A stretch of DNA of 64,000 bases from Eudorina sp. 2006-703-Eu-15 (GCA_003117195.1 BDSI01000052.1:559501-623500), one strand, 5' to 3'. Counted from the first letter of the stretch, positions 37,235-49,773 are shown. A program made the numbers and translations. Notes: generated from the sequence alone by a model not told the origin.

Positions 37235-40200
37235 CTCCTTCCCCCCCTCCCATCCCTCCCTCCCTCCCTCCTGCCCCCCCTCCCTCCCTCCCTCCCTCCC
37301 TCTCCTCCCTCCCTCCTGCCCCCCCTGCCCCCCCTTCCCTCCCTCCCTCTCCTCCCTCCCCCCGCCCCGCCCCCTCAGGTCTGGTGGGGCATTTGGGCAC
37401 CCAGCAGCTGAGTGCGGTGTCCCTGGGCTCCCTGGCGGTGTCCTTCTGCACCTTCTTCTACACCTTCCTGCTCTTCCTCACAGTGCCGGAGATCGCGGCG
37501 GCAGTCGCCAAGAAGAACGACGACGAGGTGCCGCGGGGGGGAGCGGTACAAGGAAATCGGTAGACAATTTCAAACTGCGCTGCTGCCAGAGCGAATATCC
37601 GATAAGGACTCGACTGTACCAGGATCTCCAGCGAAGTGACGACGTCCACCTTGTAGGCCTTGACAAATAGTGACTGAAGTGATTAACACCGAATCGAAAC
37701 AAATCTGCCTAATGCCAGGGAGAGGGGAGGAGCAGAGGGAGGGGGGCCGGGGCGGAGGGAGGGGAGCCGGGGCGGAGGGAGGGGGGCAGAGGGCGAGGGG
37801 GCCAGAGAGAGGGGGTGTGCAAGGGGGGGACAAGGCGGCGACTACCCTGGGCTGGGCTGCTGGCACTGCCAAGGGGAGGCTCAGCGCTGCTCAGACCTGC
37901 CCTGCCCCCAACACCCCCCGGCGTCAGCTCTGCCCTCCGCCGCTGCCGCCGCCGCCGCCACCTCCTCCTCCGCCTCCTCCTCCTCTTCCTCCACCTCGTC
38001 CTCCTCGTCCTGCTGCTGCCCCCCGCCCCAGGTGTCATGTATTGCGGCCAAGAGCCTGTGGATAGCTGCGGTGTGCGGCGTCTCCAGCGCCGCCGCCATG
38101 TACCTTGGGGCGGAGGGCATTGTGGCGGGTGCGTGCGGAGAAGGGCGGGCGGGGGGGAGGTGGGGCCTTGGGGCCAGGGGGCAGGGAAGTGTTACAGCAG
38201 GCCAGGAAATTGGGCAAGAGAGGCCGGGAAAGGCAGGCTCCAAGTTAAGAGCGGGCCCTAGCAGCTGTTTGGACGGCAAACAGGCCGGCGAACAACTCCG
38301 AACCCAGCTGCCAGCAGCCGGCATCCTTTCCCCCAAGGGAAGTCCGAACCCGGGCAGGAACACCTGCTCACTCTTCGCAACTCCGCGCCGCGTCCTCCCC
38401 TCTTACGTACCACTACGAAATTCCCCCCACCCCTCACCAGTTTCACCCATACCTCGCGCACCCGCCCCCCCCCCCTCCCACCCCGCCTGGGCCCCTGCAG
38501 TGCTGAAGCCGCCCGAGCCGGCAGTGGCGGCGTACGCCACAGAGTTCATCAAGGTACGGTATGCCGTACGGTGCCGTACAGCCAAGCGACGACCGGCCTG
38601 CCACCCTTGGCCCACGGGCTGCGAGCTCGTCTGACCGCCCCCCTTCCGTAACCCTAGGAGTCCCTGCTCCCTCTTAACCCACTTCCTCTTCACCTGACCT
38701 TTGCCCTGGCTGCAGCAGCAGCGCAGTTTGAATGTATGTCTACCACTTTCCTATACCTCCTTTCATCTCCCCCGCCCGTGGCCTCACCCCCCCGATCCGA
38801 TCCGATCCGATCCCGCCCAGATCCGGTCCCTGGGCATCCCCCTGGCGCTGCTGGGGTTCGTGGCCACGGGTGTGTTTCGCGGCCTCCGGGACACCCGCAC
38901 GCCGCTGTTCGGGGCGCTGGTGTCCGCGGCGGTCAGCCTGGGCGGCAACGTACTGCTGCTGTACGGTGAGTACGACTGGGCGGTGGGGGGGGGGATGGGG
39001 TGGGGGGATGGCGGGCGCGTGTCTGTCCCCTGTCCCCGGGGTAGGTTCGGGGGAGGTGCAGATCCGCAGCCGCCGCCGCCGCCGCCGGGGTGGGGGGGTC
39101 ATCGAAGAGATTCCGGAAGGAGCCTATAACTGAGATAGGGGAGCATATCGCTCGTCTATGGGCAGGGTCGTTCGGGAAGAGCAGCTGCCGACACCCCTCC
39201 CCCGCCCTCCCCGGCCCCCCGGCCCCACCCTCCCCACCGGGCGTCAGGAGGTTCGCCACTGACCCCCGTCCCACGGGTCTCTAAACCTGCCACCCGCTCC
39301 CCACCCACCCACCCACCCAACCACCCAACCACCCACCCAACCACCCAACCACCGGTATTCCCCCGCCTTCCCCGCCCCCCCGCCCACCCCGCCCCTCCCG
39401 CCTTCCGCCCGCCTCTCCCCTCGCCGTCTCCCCGCCCTCCCTTCCCCCCCGCAGTCCTGAAGCTGGGTGTGGCGGGCAGCGCAGTGGCCACCACCGTGGC
39501 CCAGGCGGTGTCGTGTGCGCTGCTGCTGGGGGCGCTGCTGGGGGGCGGCCGCATCCACGCCCGGGACCTGCTGCGACCCCCGCCCCTGGCCGCGCTGGTG
39601 CCCACCTTGCAGCTGGGGGCGGTGCTGGGGGCCAGGAACCTCATCTCCTTCGGTGAGGGGGCGGAAGGGGGTGAGGGGGCGGAAGGGGGTGAGGGGGTGA
39701 GAGGGTGAGGTTGAAAGAAGGGCGTGGAACGACGCGGCCCTGATTCTCTCTGACGGCTCCAGCGCTCCCTCCCTCCCCCCTCACCTGGGCCTTATGTCTC
39801 GACTTCCCCCACCCCCAGCCCACTCCGTCCCCGAGTGATTGCCCCCTCTCCGGCCCTGCCACCCTCCCCTCCCGTTCCACCCTCCCCTCCCACCCTCCCC
39901 TGCCCCTCCAGGCATGGTGATCTACGCCTCGGCGCTCTCCATCCGAATGGGCTCCGCCTACCAGGCCGGGTTCGAGGTCATCCGACAGGTGGTGGAGGGG
40001 GGGGTGGGCGGAGGGGCGGGTTGCGGCAGAGGGGAAGGGGGCCCAAGCCAGGAAGAGGGGAAAGGGGTTGGGGAAGGTGACCCAAGCCAGAAAGAGGGAA
40101 AGGGGAGGGGGAAGGGGGTGACGTCGCCGTCTTGGTCCCATCCCAACATCGGCGGTTATCGGTTTGGTGCGCGTTTGCGGTCTCGCTGTGTTTTATTGAG

Positions 40201-42878
40201 GGGATGAAGAAGCGCAGACGCCACGGAGATCGGCGGCCAGGTGTTCTCTCTTGACTTGGCCCCTCCTTCCTTCCCTGCCCTCCCCTCCCCTTCCCCGCCC
40301 TTCCCTCCTCCTTCCTCCCCTTGTTCCCCTCCCCTATCCCCTTTCTTTTTCAATTTATCCCTCCCGGCCCTCCTCCCTCCCGCAGTTGTGGCTCCTGGCC
40401 ATCCAGTTCTTCGAGTGCCTCAATGTCGCCACCCAGGCGCTGTGCGCCTCGTACCTGGGCCAGGAGGTAGGGGAGGGCGGCAGGGGGGGAGGGGCCAGGA
40501 GGTAGGGGAGGGCGGCAGGGGGGCCCCAGGTATTGTGGAGCCAGCAGGGGCTTGGGCCCCTCCGCAGGGGTGACGGGGGCGAGGTCCCCGCCAGGACAAC
40601 AGGGGCGTACGGGGATCGCCGGGGGGGGGGGTATAGGGCATTTGTTGGGTTCGGCGGGGGGCCGGCGTCCAACCTCCCCCACCTAGCCGCCGCCACATGA
40701 CCCATCCGCGGCCGCCCCCCTCCCAGCCGAATGTCTTCTGCCCGAGGGCCCATCTGCTGCTGCAGTCTCCAGCCCCACCATCCCCGTTGTCTGGAGGCCT
40801 CGCACCCCCTCACCCCGTTTGTCTTGTTTTGTTGATCTCCACCCCCCCTGACCCCGATTCGCTTGCGATTCTTGGTTCCCAGATCGCGCCCGTTTCGCTT
40901 CCTCCCCGTTCCCCCCCTTCAATACACATCCACACCTGCTTGGTTTGGGTCGGGCGTGTCTCTTATCAAAACACACCCCCACACACCCACCCGGCCCCCC
41001 CACCCCCCCACCCGCCCCCTCTTGACGCGCACAGGATCGGTTCACCGCCCTGTCGCTGCTCAACCGGCTGCTGTACCTGGCCATGGGTCTGGGGGCGGCG
41101 GTGGGTGCGGCGGTGTGGGCGCTGCACGGCCCCCTCATCGGCTTCTTCACCAACGACCCGCACGTCGTGACGCAGGTGGTGCCGTACAGGGGCGGGATTG
41201 GGGGTGGGGGCCAGGGGCAGGCAGTGCGGCGGGGGGGAGGGGGGCAAGGAGCGACGATTGGAAGGGATCGGGTGCCGTGCCAGTTGCTGGAGGGTGATGA
41301 TGGCGGGGCACAAGGGCATGGGGCGTGTGTTTGGAAAAGAGGCCCGCCCGGGGCGGTGTGTATGTACGGCCCAGAAGGAGAGGTTGAGAGGACTTCCCAA
41401 CTCCCAAAAAGTCAATAAAATAGGAACTTACAGGTCTCCCCAACTGCTCACCCCGCCGCTCCGCTCCATCCCCGCCGGCCCTGCCCCCCGGCTGGGACGG
41501 GATCTAGCGCTGGTGCCCTTTCGGCGCTGCGATGCGGGCGGTGGCCCGCCCGGGTCCCCACATCAATATGACCAAACTGTGCGGCCCTTTGCCCCGCCCG
41601 CCCGTCCCTCATTTCCTCCAACCGCGCCTTCCTGCCCTCTACCCTCTGCCCCCCACCCCACCCCACCCCACCCCACCCCACCCCACCCCACCCCACCCCA
41701 CCCCACCCCACCTTCAGGTCCTGTCCGCCCTGCCCCTCGTCTGCCTCTTCTTCCCCATCGACGCCGCGGCCGCCATCATGGACGGCTCCCTGCTAGCCGC
41801 CAAGCAGTCCAACTACATGTCTGCCGTACAGATCATGGGATCCATCGTACAGTACTTTGTGATGTCGTACCTGGCCTCCACCGGCAACGTCAGCCTCTTC
41901 ACCGTCTGGGCCGCGCTCAAGGTGCGCCGTCCGCCTCTTCATCGCGCAGCTGAAGGGGGCCCGCGCCTTTCCTCCTTGGTGTCAGGACGGGCGTTGGACC
42001 CGTCTTGCCCCTTGCCCTTGGACCCTCGTTCTTCTAGGGTCTATTTCTTTTTAACCCCTTGCCCACTGGCGGCCCCTGTCCCCCGGTCCATCCCAAGCCC
42101 TACGCCCGTCCTCGCGGAACACATTTGCGTCCTCTCGCCCGCCCGCCCGCCTGCCCGCCCGCCTGCCTGCCCGCCCGCCTGCCTGCCCGCCCGCCCGCCA
42201 CAGATTCTCATCGTGTTCCGGGTCCTGAGCGGCGTCTTCCGCAACTACCACTCACCCAAGAGCGGCTACACACCGGTGCTGGCGGCGGCAGCCCCTCCGC
42301 CGACGACAACCCCAGCAGCAGCAGCAACAGCAGCAGCGGCGCCAGTGGCGGGGGCGAAGGCACCGCCCGCAGAGCTGCGCGTCGCAGCGCCGGTGGCGGC
42401 GGCGGCGGCGCCGCCGCCGCCACCGCGGCCCGCAGAGCTGCCGCCGCCGCTGCGGCTGCCGGTACTGGAGCGGGGCGTTCCGGCGGGGGCAGCGGCGGCG
42501 CCGCCGCCGCCGCCGCCGTTCGAGGGTGTCGTACAGGCCCCGACGAGGACCCAGGTGGCGGCGCTGCAGTCCATTGAGGATGACATGATGGTGCTGGCCT
42601 GCGCAGCGTGTACGGCAGCAACCGACATGAAGCCCGACATGCTCAGCCTCAAGCAGCCGAAACAGCCGCAGCCGCCAACACAGCCCCCAGTCGGGGACCA
42701 GGAGGGAGAGGGGCAAACGGGGCCGCGGGACGGCGAAGACCCCGCAGGCGGGCACGGGCACGACGCCGCTGGGGATCCGGGGCGGCCGGCAGTGGCGGTG
42801 GCGGTGGCGACGGCGGCGGTGGGCACCTCTGTTGTTTCAGAGCCCGGGGGGCCGTCTGCGGCAGCGTCAGCGGGCTGA
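35997..42878 (+). CDS. MATE/DinF-type multidrug efflux transporter, plastid-like
   Basis: Multidrug and toxic compound extrusion transporter, a proton- or sodium-coupled antiporter of organic compounds. Eleven exons join in phase: 35997-36351, 37379-37527, 38032-38128, 38501-38553, 38821-38965, 39455-39652, 39912-39988, 40386-40466, 41035-41175, 41718-41921, 42204-42878; 724 residues. A basic leader (about 80 residues) is transit-peptide-like. Membrane segments include DKEIWAVALPALVAMLLEPV, FCTFFYTFLLFLTV, SLWIAAVCGVSSAAAMYLGA and IPLALLGFVATGVFRGLRDT, with MATE-typical motifs HLGTQQLSAVSL, FRGLRDTRTPLFG and IDAAAAIMDGSLLAAKQSNY. The last exon carries an unusual tail of about 190 residues, rich in Ala and Pro, after NYHSPKSGYTPVL. 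Closest in layout to plant chloroplast DinF-like/EDS5-like MATEs. An alternative start is the ATG at 36012. Confidence 0.92.
36604..36621 (+). repeat. Dispersed intron motif, copy in MATE intron 1
   Basis: CTACCAATTTCCTATACC, identical to the core of the TrmB copy, here 757 bases before the next acceptor. Confidence 0.7.
36870..37375 (+). repeat. 500-bp polypyrimidine tract with a 63-nt C homopolymer
   Basis: Almost uninterrupted C/T ((CCCT)n, (CCTCC)n) filling the end of MATE intron 1 up to the acceptor CCCCTCAG. Positions about 37169-37231 are an unbroken run of C. Open frames through it are artefacts of composition. Confidence 0.95.
37553..37588 (-). repeat. Dispersed intron motif, inverted copy by a 5' splice site
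   Basis: Plus strand reads GGAAATCGGTAGACAATTTC then AAACTGCGCTGCTGCC; its reverse complement matches the 38713 copy (GCAGCGCAGTTTGAA...TGTCTACC). It starts 26 bases inside MATE intron 2. Confidence 0.7.
38713..38757 (+). repeat. Dispersed intron motif, long copy
   Basis: CAGCAGCGCAGTTTGAATG followed by TATGTCTACCACTTTCCTAT, ending about 63 bases before MATE exon 5. Shares its 5' half with the 50761 copy. Confidence 0.75.
39652..39710 (+). repeat. 18-bp repeat containing the MATE exon 6 donor
   Basis: GGTGAGGGGGCGGAAGGG occurs twice in tandem from the exon end, followed by GGTGAGGGGGTGAGAGGGTG. The first GTGAGG is the real donor by frame; the others are decoys. Confidence 0.88.
40165..40203 (+). 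repeat. Dispersed intronic motif (TTTGCGGTCTCGCTGTG), copy 3
   Basis: GTTTGCGGTCTCGCTGTGTT then TTATTGAGGGG in MATE intron 7; a diverged relative of the copies at 5660 and 51205. Confidence 0.4.
40460..40530 (+). repeat. 35-bp duplication across the MATE exon 8 donor
   Basis: CCAGGAGGTAGGGGAGGGCG and following GCAGGGGGG appear twice, 35 bp apart. The first copy holds the exon end CAGGAG/GTAGGG; the second is an intronic duplicate of exon end plus donor. Confidence 0.9.
41651..41711 (+). repeat. (CCCCA)n pentanucleotide array before an acceptor
   Basis: About 12 tandem CCCCA units running straight into the acceptor CCTTCAG of MATE exon 10. Confidence 0.95.
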
Positions 42879-45849
42879 GGCACGGCAGCAGCAGGGCTTC
42901 GAGGACAGCATGTAGGATGTACATTAGTTATGTCACGTGGGATGACGTGGGATGACATCATATGCGGAGGAGGAGGTGGGTGGTTCGCCGCTCCAGGCAG
43001 GGAGCGCCCTCCGGCCCTGCGGAGCAGCGGAAAGAGAGGGCCCTATGGGGTAGGTGGGGGACTATGGGGAGAATCCTTGAGCAGCTCACCCGGGGACAGT
43101 ACGGAAGGGGTTCGTGGCGTGCCCCGGCCTCGCTCCCTCCCCCGGGGTACCCCCTTTTAAGGGGGTTGCAGCTGCAGCCGCGCTGTGGCAGACCCGGCGG
43201 CAGCAGCAGCAGCAGTTACAGCAGCTACAGCAGCTGCAGCAGTAGCGGCAGCCGCGGCGACGCCACCTGGCCACGTCACCCCGGGCGGTGGGACGCTGCA
43301 GCTGCAACGGGGCGGCCCCCACAGCAGCCCCGCCGCTGCTCTGCGGAAGGGCCGCCAACACCCCCCCCTCGCAGGGCAGTGTACCTTTCTGAACCCCCCA
43401 TTCGCAGCTGTCCTCTCCGCATGCCGACCCCTCCCTCGACCCCTCCCTCCCTCCCTCCCGGCCGAGGCTTCCATTCGCCCGGCGTGTGTTCGCCAGCGGA
43501 CGGTGGTGCGACGGATGACGTCATGTGACCCCCGGCAGGGTTTAGGGTTTGGTGTGGTGCCAACAGTTTTGGACCTGTATGTTTTTTCCTGTTGTTGATC
43601 GTGCGTGTGTGTGCGTGTGTGTGTGCGCGCATGCTGTGGGTTTGTCGGTGTTTCGGTGGTGGACCTGTGACTGCGCATCTGCCGCCGGCGGCGGTGGAAG
43701 GGGTCCTGATGGAGGGAGAGGGGGGCCCGGGTCGCTGCCGAGCAGCGCGGTGGCGGGGGCCTGGTGCGGTCTGCGGTGCGGTCTGCGGTGGGATGGGGCG
43801 GGTGCGGCTTGACGGTGTGTGGCGGTGCCCCGTGAACTGAAGGAGGGGCGCTGAGGAGGGTGTGACGATGTGACGATGTGTGCGGGGCCGCTGAACGCGT
43901 GCGAAGCCCTGCGACGTGCAGACCCGGAGGAGAACCCCGAGGTGGGCCCCCCCCCCCGAGGTGCCCCCCCCCCCGAGGTGCCTCCTGAGCCCTCCGGACG
44001 CCGGACTGCGGCGGCGGCAGCCCGGGACGGCCACCCTCTGGGGGCCAGGTGGCGTGGGGGACGGATTCGATCAGTCATCAGTGCGGTGCGCCGGAGGGCT
44101 CCGTCACGATGACCACCACTCACTCCTGGGGTGGGCGTCCTTGGCCCGGGTGGGGGCCGACACTTGGCCCGGGTACAGTGCTGGTGGTCCCCCTCGTCGA
44201 AGCCCTCAGATCCGCCCTCTCGCCCCTTTGAGGCTTGGGCGTTGCTGCTAAAAATGATGTGATGGTGACGCACGGCACACATACGTGGTACGGCAATTGT
44301 ACGGCGGGACATGTGCGTGAGCCGCCATCGCCTCCGCCACCGTCACCGCGGCGTGACGGTGGTGCGCATCGGAACAGAGGGAGGTGGAGGTGCGGGTTGG
44401 GCTGTGAGGGGGAGAGGGTTTACCCCGGTTACCCTGTTGGAAACCAAAAATCAGAACCCTCGGGGGGAGGGGGTAGGGGCGCAGGGGCGACACCCACACC
44501 TCGTACCTGGTGTTTAGATCTGAGACCCGCCCGACCCAAACCTGGTGTGTGTTTCTCAGCACCCAAGGTCACACACAGCAGCGACCTCCACCCCAGGGAG
44601 GGAATGGCAGCGAAGGTGGGAGGGGGCCAAACCGGGACCTTGGCGCCCAGTCCAGAGACGTGGACGGTCGCCGGTGGACGACGGCTGGTGGGGGGTGTGT
44701 GCCAGGCGACGTGGGGCCCCAGTCTAGAGGCTTGCCTGCAGCAACGCGGGGGGCAACCCGACCCCTGAGACCTGACCCGACCCCTGGGACCCGACCAGAC
44801 TGCCCCCGTGCCCCGGCCTGATGGTACGAGGGGCGGGGTGGGCGTCGCCCGCAGGGCCGCCGCGGTGGGTCAAGGCGGTGCGCAGCTCTCTCGCCACCCC
44901 CCCGCCCCCAAACACTCGGTGTATTGCGGCACGGCGGCCCTTCCGATCGCGACCCGCTGGAGAGCGCTTGGCGGTACCGTTTCGGAGCCCCGTGGCGGGA
45001 CCTGGCGGGACGGAAGGCGGAGCTGCCCCAGCGGAGGGACGCGGGGCCCGGCACTGCGCTTCGTGGTCATACCGTACCGTACCAAGGGAGGTCCGGCAGG
45101 CTGGGCAGACCGGCTCACGTGAAGGATCAAGCGACCGGCACGTCCGTGGGCAGCACCGCAGGGCATGAAGCATTTGATCAAGTCGAACCCCCGACCCCGA
45201 CCTCGTCTAGCGCCCGCGCGTGCAACCATAATGAGGTTGACCGCTAGGTGTCTTCGTGCATTAACTAGGAATATTACTTAACAAAACCGTCGCCTTTAAC
45301 AGCTTTGATTTTAAGGGAACCAACAGGTCTCTAACGGCAGGGGACGGGATTGACAAGCACCGCAGCCCGGCATGCTGCGAAGGGCGCAGAGCACAGCATG
45401 CTGGAGCTCCGCATGCGCGGCAACTGTCATGCACTGCAAGTCTCCTCTTGCAATAGGTGTTGCCTTTTACCTGAGGCAAGATGGTATCCGCATTTCCACA
45501 TGCAAGTTGATTCAAGCAGTCGAGGCCCGTCGAGTGCAATGAACCGGAACGAGGCGTAGTTGCGAAGCCTAATTCACCGTCGCCATCGGACATTGCGTAA
45601 TGCAGCTGTCGCCATAAGAAACAATACGACATTAGCGCTGTTTTAAAGCGACTCCTTTTACGTTTCCACACAACCTGCCTGACGCATTATCGTACGCAAT
45701 AGTGAACTTGTTCTTTTCATTTAATACCGCCACCTGCGTACATTTGCCGCTGTGTGAACGGAAGGCTTGCAAGCAGCCAAAACAGGCCTGAGGAAGCTAC
45801 CACGCGCCTTTGTTGCGGCCGGGGTTGTCAGGACCACTAGTTGGCAAGC
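42879..45849. other. 3-kb gap between MATE and aminopeptidase genes
   Basis: Should contain the MATE 3' UTR and the aminopeptidase promoter. Seen: CAG-rich run at 43196-43250, TTTAGGG-like words at 43538-43552, GT-rich tract at 43600-43630, and short CCGTAC/GTACGG palindromic words near 44280 and 45070. The last 600 bp are AT-richer, as expected for a promoter. No exon series, RNA gene or TGTAA was identified; open frames here are GC artefacts. Confidence 0.5.
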
Positions 45850-48800
45850 ATGTTGTTGATTCGATCGTCGCAGCTTTCCAAGCTCGTTCGCGCCAGACAT
45901 ATTTCAGTTATCCCGGCGGTGTTTGCCCGTGGTACGTTCTTGTAATTGTCCGTGATCCGTGATTGGGAGTCCGTGCTTTCGTTCTTGTTTGCATCCTGTG
46001 CGAACTCGATAAAATCCTGGCGAGCTTCGTGATCGCAGAGTAGATACAGGTTTTACGCAAACATTCACGTCCTCGCGGCTGTACCTACAACCAGTTAGAA
46101 GAGTTTTTTTGTTCCCACAGGCATTGCCGCGGGACAGGGTTCCTGTCTTGCGCCATCTCCTTCACTCGCTCCGTGTGGAAAGTCGCACCAGGCAAAGCAG
46201 CGCATTCCAAGCAGGTTCACACCTCGCAGTGTCGAGATGGCGACGGCTGCTACGGAGGCCGAGGGAATCGAAGAGATTCCAGAGGTTGGTGTGCAAATGG
46301 GTTTGATGGGCACCGCGGGCGCGCTGGTGTCACTTGGTTCTGCAGTTGGCTCGGAGATCTGTGTCCGGCATCCGTCCTGCCCGGTCCCGCCAAGCGACCG
46401 CGGCATGGCGAGGAGCACATGCAAGGGTTGGGTATTCAAACGACCAACAATGACATGATCCCGATGGCATAATGACGTCGGGGGGGCATGACGCATGAGG
46501 TGGTTGTGCGCACGTGGGCAGCGCAAACTGCTGAGCCCATCGACGTGGCTCCCCTTCCGGACCGCGATTGCAAAACGACTCAAGCGACTTCGCCCCCGGA
46601 AGTACAACCGAAGCGGTTCACTCTGTCATCCGCTCATCCCACCCGCTGCTGCGCTCCGCCGCCTGTCCACCCCTGGCGTCCCGGGCGCCGCGCACCCTCC
46701 CTGCCAGACGCTCTCTCCTGTGCGATGCGACCCGCGCCACCCGCTACCTGCTCGCGTACCCTGTACCCACCAGCTACCTCCAGCTGCCTTCCAGCTACCT
46801 CCAGCCGTCCCGGGTTACCGTCCATCTCGCAGTCTTGTGTCCTGTGCGCTCTTGCACCTGATCGGGTCCGACGCGGCGACCCGCAGCCTCCACCCTCCAC
46901 CCGGGTCGGGTCGGGTCGGGTCGGGTCGGGTGCCATTACACATCCCACATCCCCTGCCCTCTATGCCCCCCCCCATGCCAACACCCTGCCCTGCCCTCAC
47001 CTGCCTTTCCATCCCCCCCAACCCCACCGGCCCGCAGATCCAGCATGAGGAGCACAAGCTCCCGCCCCATCCCACGGGGCCGCAGCAGAAGTTCCGCAAG
47101 GACTACGCGCCCCCGCCCTACCTCATCTCCACCGTGAACCTGGACTTCAAGCTGGGCGAGGAGACCACCCTCGTCACTTCCAGACTGCACCTGCGGCCCA
47201 ACTACGGGGAGCTCGCGGAGGGTGGGGGGGCGGACTGGACGGAGGGCGGGCGGGGGGGGTACGGCTGCCGGGGTGGGGTGGGGGTTACGGCCTGGATGGG
47301 GAATGTTTTTAGGTTTAGGGTTTGCCAAACCCCTGGATGCGACCCTCCCTGGCGCAACGTAGCGGGCTTGACATCATCTGCCTAGAGACCAAATTGTTGT
47401 GGAGACCCTTTACCAGCGCATCCCGTCTGTGACTGGCCCGCCGGCCGTCTTACTCGGCCGTCCTCTCCCTCCCCCCTTCCCCCTCAGGCGCCCCCCGCCC
47501 CGACGTGAAGCTGGACGGCCGTAAGGACGTCAAGCTGGTCAAGGTGGCGGTGGCGGGGACCCAGCTGGCCGCGGAGCAGTACGAGCTGACGGAGAAGGCG
47601 CTGACGCTCAAGAACCTGCCAGCGGGTGGGACGAGGGGGCGGGGCAATGGGGGAGCGGGCGAAATGCGGGGCCGGCAAGAGGGATGGAGGGGCGTAGTGG
47701 GCGGACTGCGGGCAAGGCGTCCGCAGGCTTATGATATACAGACCACACCCGCTGGAAGGGGCCCTGACAGGATTTCTTTTTGTGCGGAGGGACAAAGATT
47801 TTATTGGGGGGGCCGGCATTGCATCGCATTGCTTCGCATCGCCTTGGGTTGCACAGCCTTGGGATGCCCACCCGGGGAGGAGGGCGGTCGGGCGGCAGGG
47901 GGGGTCGCGGGGGGCGGCGCGGAAGGGTGTGGGTGCGGTGCCGCTTAGCGGCTGCCCGGCGGCTGACTGCAGGGGGCCGCCAGGGAGCCCACCTGCAGGG
48001 GGCCCCGTGCGCCCCCCCCCCGCCCCCCTCCGCACACATTTCGGTAATCCCGCGGGAGTGAACCCCCACCGGTGGCTCCCGGTGGCTCCCGCAGCCGTCC
48101 GGTGGCCCCCCTCCCTGACCCCACCCAGCCCACGTGCCGCCCCACCTCAAACGGCCCCCTCCCCGCTCCCCTTCCCCCGCGCCCCCCGTACGGCGCTCTC
48201 CTGTCCTCTCCTGTCCTCTCCTGTCCTCAGGCGAGTTCGAGGTAGAGATCGTGACGGAGATCCGGCCGCAGGACAACTCGCTGCTGGAGGGGCTCTACAA
48301 GTCCAGCGGCAACTTCTGCACCCAGGTGCGTGTGTGTTAACGAGAACTGAGCCGCGAGGAGTGATGTCCAGCGTAACAGGCGCTGTAGGCGACGGAAGTA
48401 AATGACGCCCGAAATACGAAATACCCGGAACCCGAAACCCGAATTACCGTGTGAGGGGTGTGTGTGTGTCTCCGGGCTGTCTCAGCCGCGAGAAGCGAAG
48501 TCGTCCAGCTGTATGTGTGTGTGTGCATTTCGACCACTGATTACGTCCTACTATACTAAACATGCACAGTCAGTCAATTTAGGTTCAATGTTTTCTGGTG
48601 TGCGCGGAGTGCCCTGGTTTCGTGTCCTCCACGGGGCCCCGTTGCTGACGCCTCCCGACCCGACCCGACCCGACCCGACCCGACCCACCCCCTCGCAGTG
48701 TGAGGCGGAGGGCTTCCGCGGCATCACCTTCTTTCTGGACCGCCCGGACGTCATGGCCAAGTGAGGGGGCGGGGGGGGGGATATGCGCGGGGACAGGGTA

Positions 48801-49742
48801 CAGGGGGGCCCGGGGGCAGGAGGGGTGTGGGGGGGAGGACCCGGTGAAGTCGGTGACTGAAGGGCGGAAAAAGGCAAAGAACGGGGGTGCGTGGTGGGAA
48901 ACCACCGGAGGGGGAGGAGGAGGAGGAGGAGGAGGAGGGGGAGTCGCGCGGTTTCCCCGAGGGGCAGGCAGCCAAGGGCTGCGCGTAGGCCTGCCCCGGT
49001 GCGCACCCGCCCGCACCCTGCCCCGGTGCGCACCCGCCCGCATCTGAGGTCTGAGCCGAACTCCACAGACGCACGCACGCAGCCTCACCCCTGTGCGGTG
49101 TGGTGCGGTGTGGTGCGGTGCGGCACAGGTACACCACCCGCATCGAGGCGGACGAGGCCGCCTACCCGGTGCTACTGGGCAACGGCAACCTGAAGGAGAC
49201 CGGCAAGCTGGAGGGCGGCAGGTGTGTGGGTGTGTGTGTGTGTGTGGGGGGGGGGGGCCGGGGTGCGGAGAGGGAGGGCGGTGCCTATGTGTGTGTGTGT
49301 GTGTGTGGGGGGGGGGGGGCGGGGGCGGGGTGCGGAGAGGGAGGGCGGTGCCTATGTGTGTGTGTGTGTGTGTGGGGGGGGGGGGGCCGGGGTGCGGAGA
49401 GGGAGGGCGGTGCCTATGTGTGTGTGTGTGTGTGGGGGGGGGGGGGGGGCCGGGGTGCGGAGAGGGAGGGCGGTGCCTATGTGTGTGTGTGTGTGTGTGT
49501 GGGGGGGGGGGGGGGCCGGGGTGCGGAGAGGGAGGGCGGTGCCTATGTGTGTGTGTGTGTGTGTGTGTGGGGGGGGGGGGCCGGGGTGCGGAGAGGGAGG
49601 GCGGTGCCTATGTGTGTGTGTGTGTGTGTGTGTGGGGGGGGGGGGGCCGGGGTGCGGAGAGGGAGGGCGGTGCCTATGTGTGTGTGTGTGTGTGGGGGGG
49701 GGGGGGGGGCCGGGGTGCGGAGAGGGAGGGCGGTGCCTATGT

Positions 49743-49773
<31 letters not shown>

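Noticed and set aside
36615..37451. Long Gly/Arg-rich or Pro/Ser-rich open frames on both strands
   Set aside because: They are translations of a C/T homopolymer-like intron tract and end at or overlap true MATE exons.
45261..45671. 136-codon minus-strand open frame upstream of the aminopeptidase
   Set aside because: No similarity, no splice partners, and it lies in the AT-rich presumed promoter.
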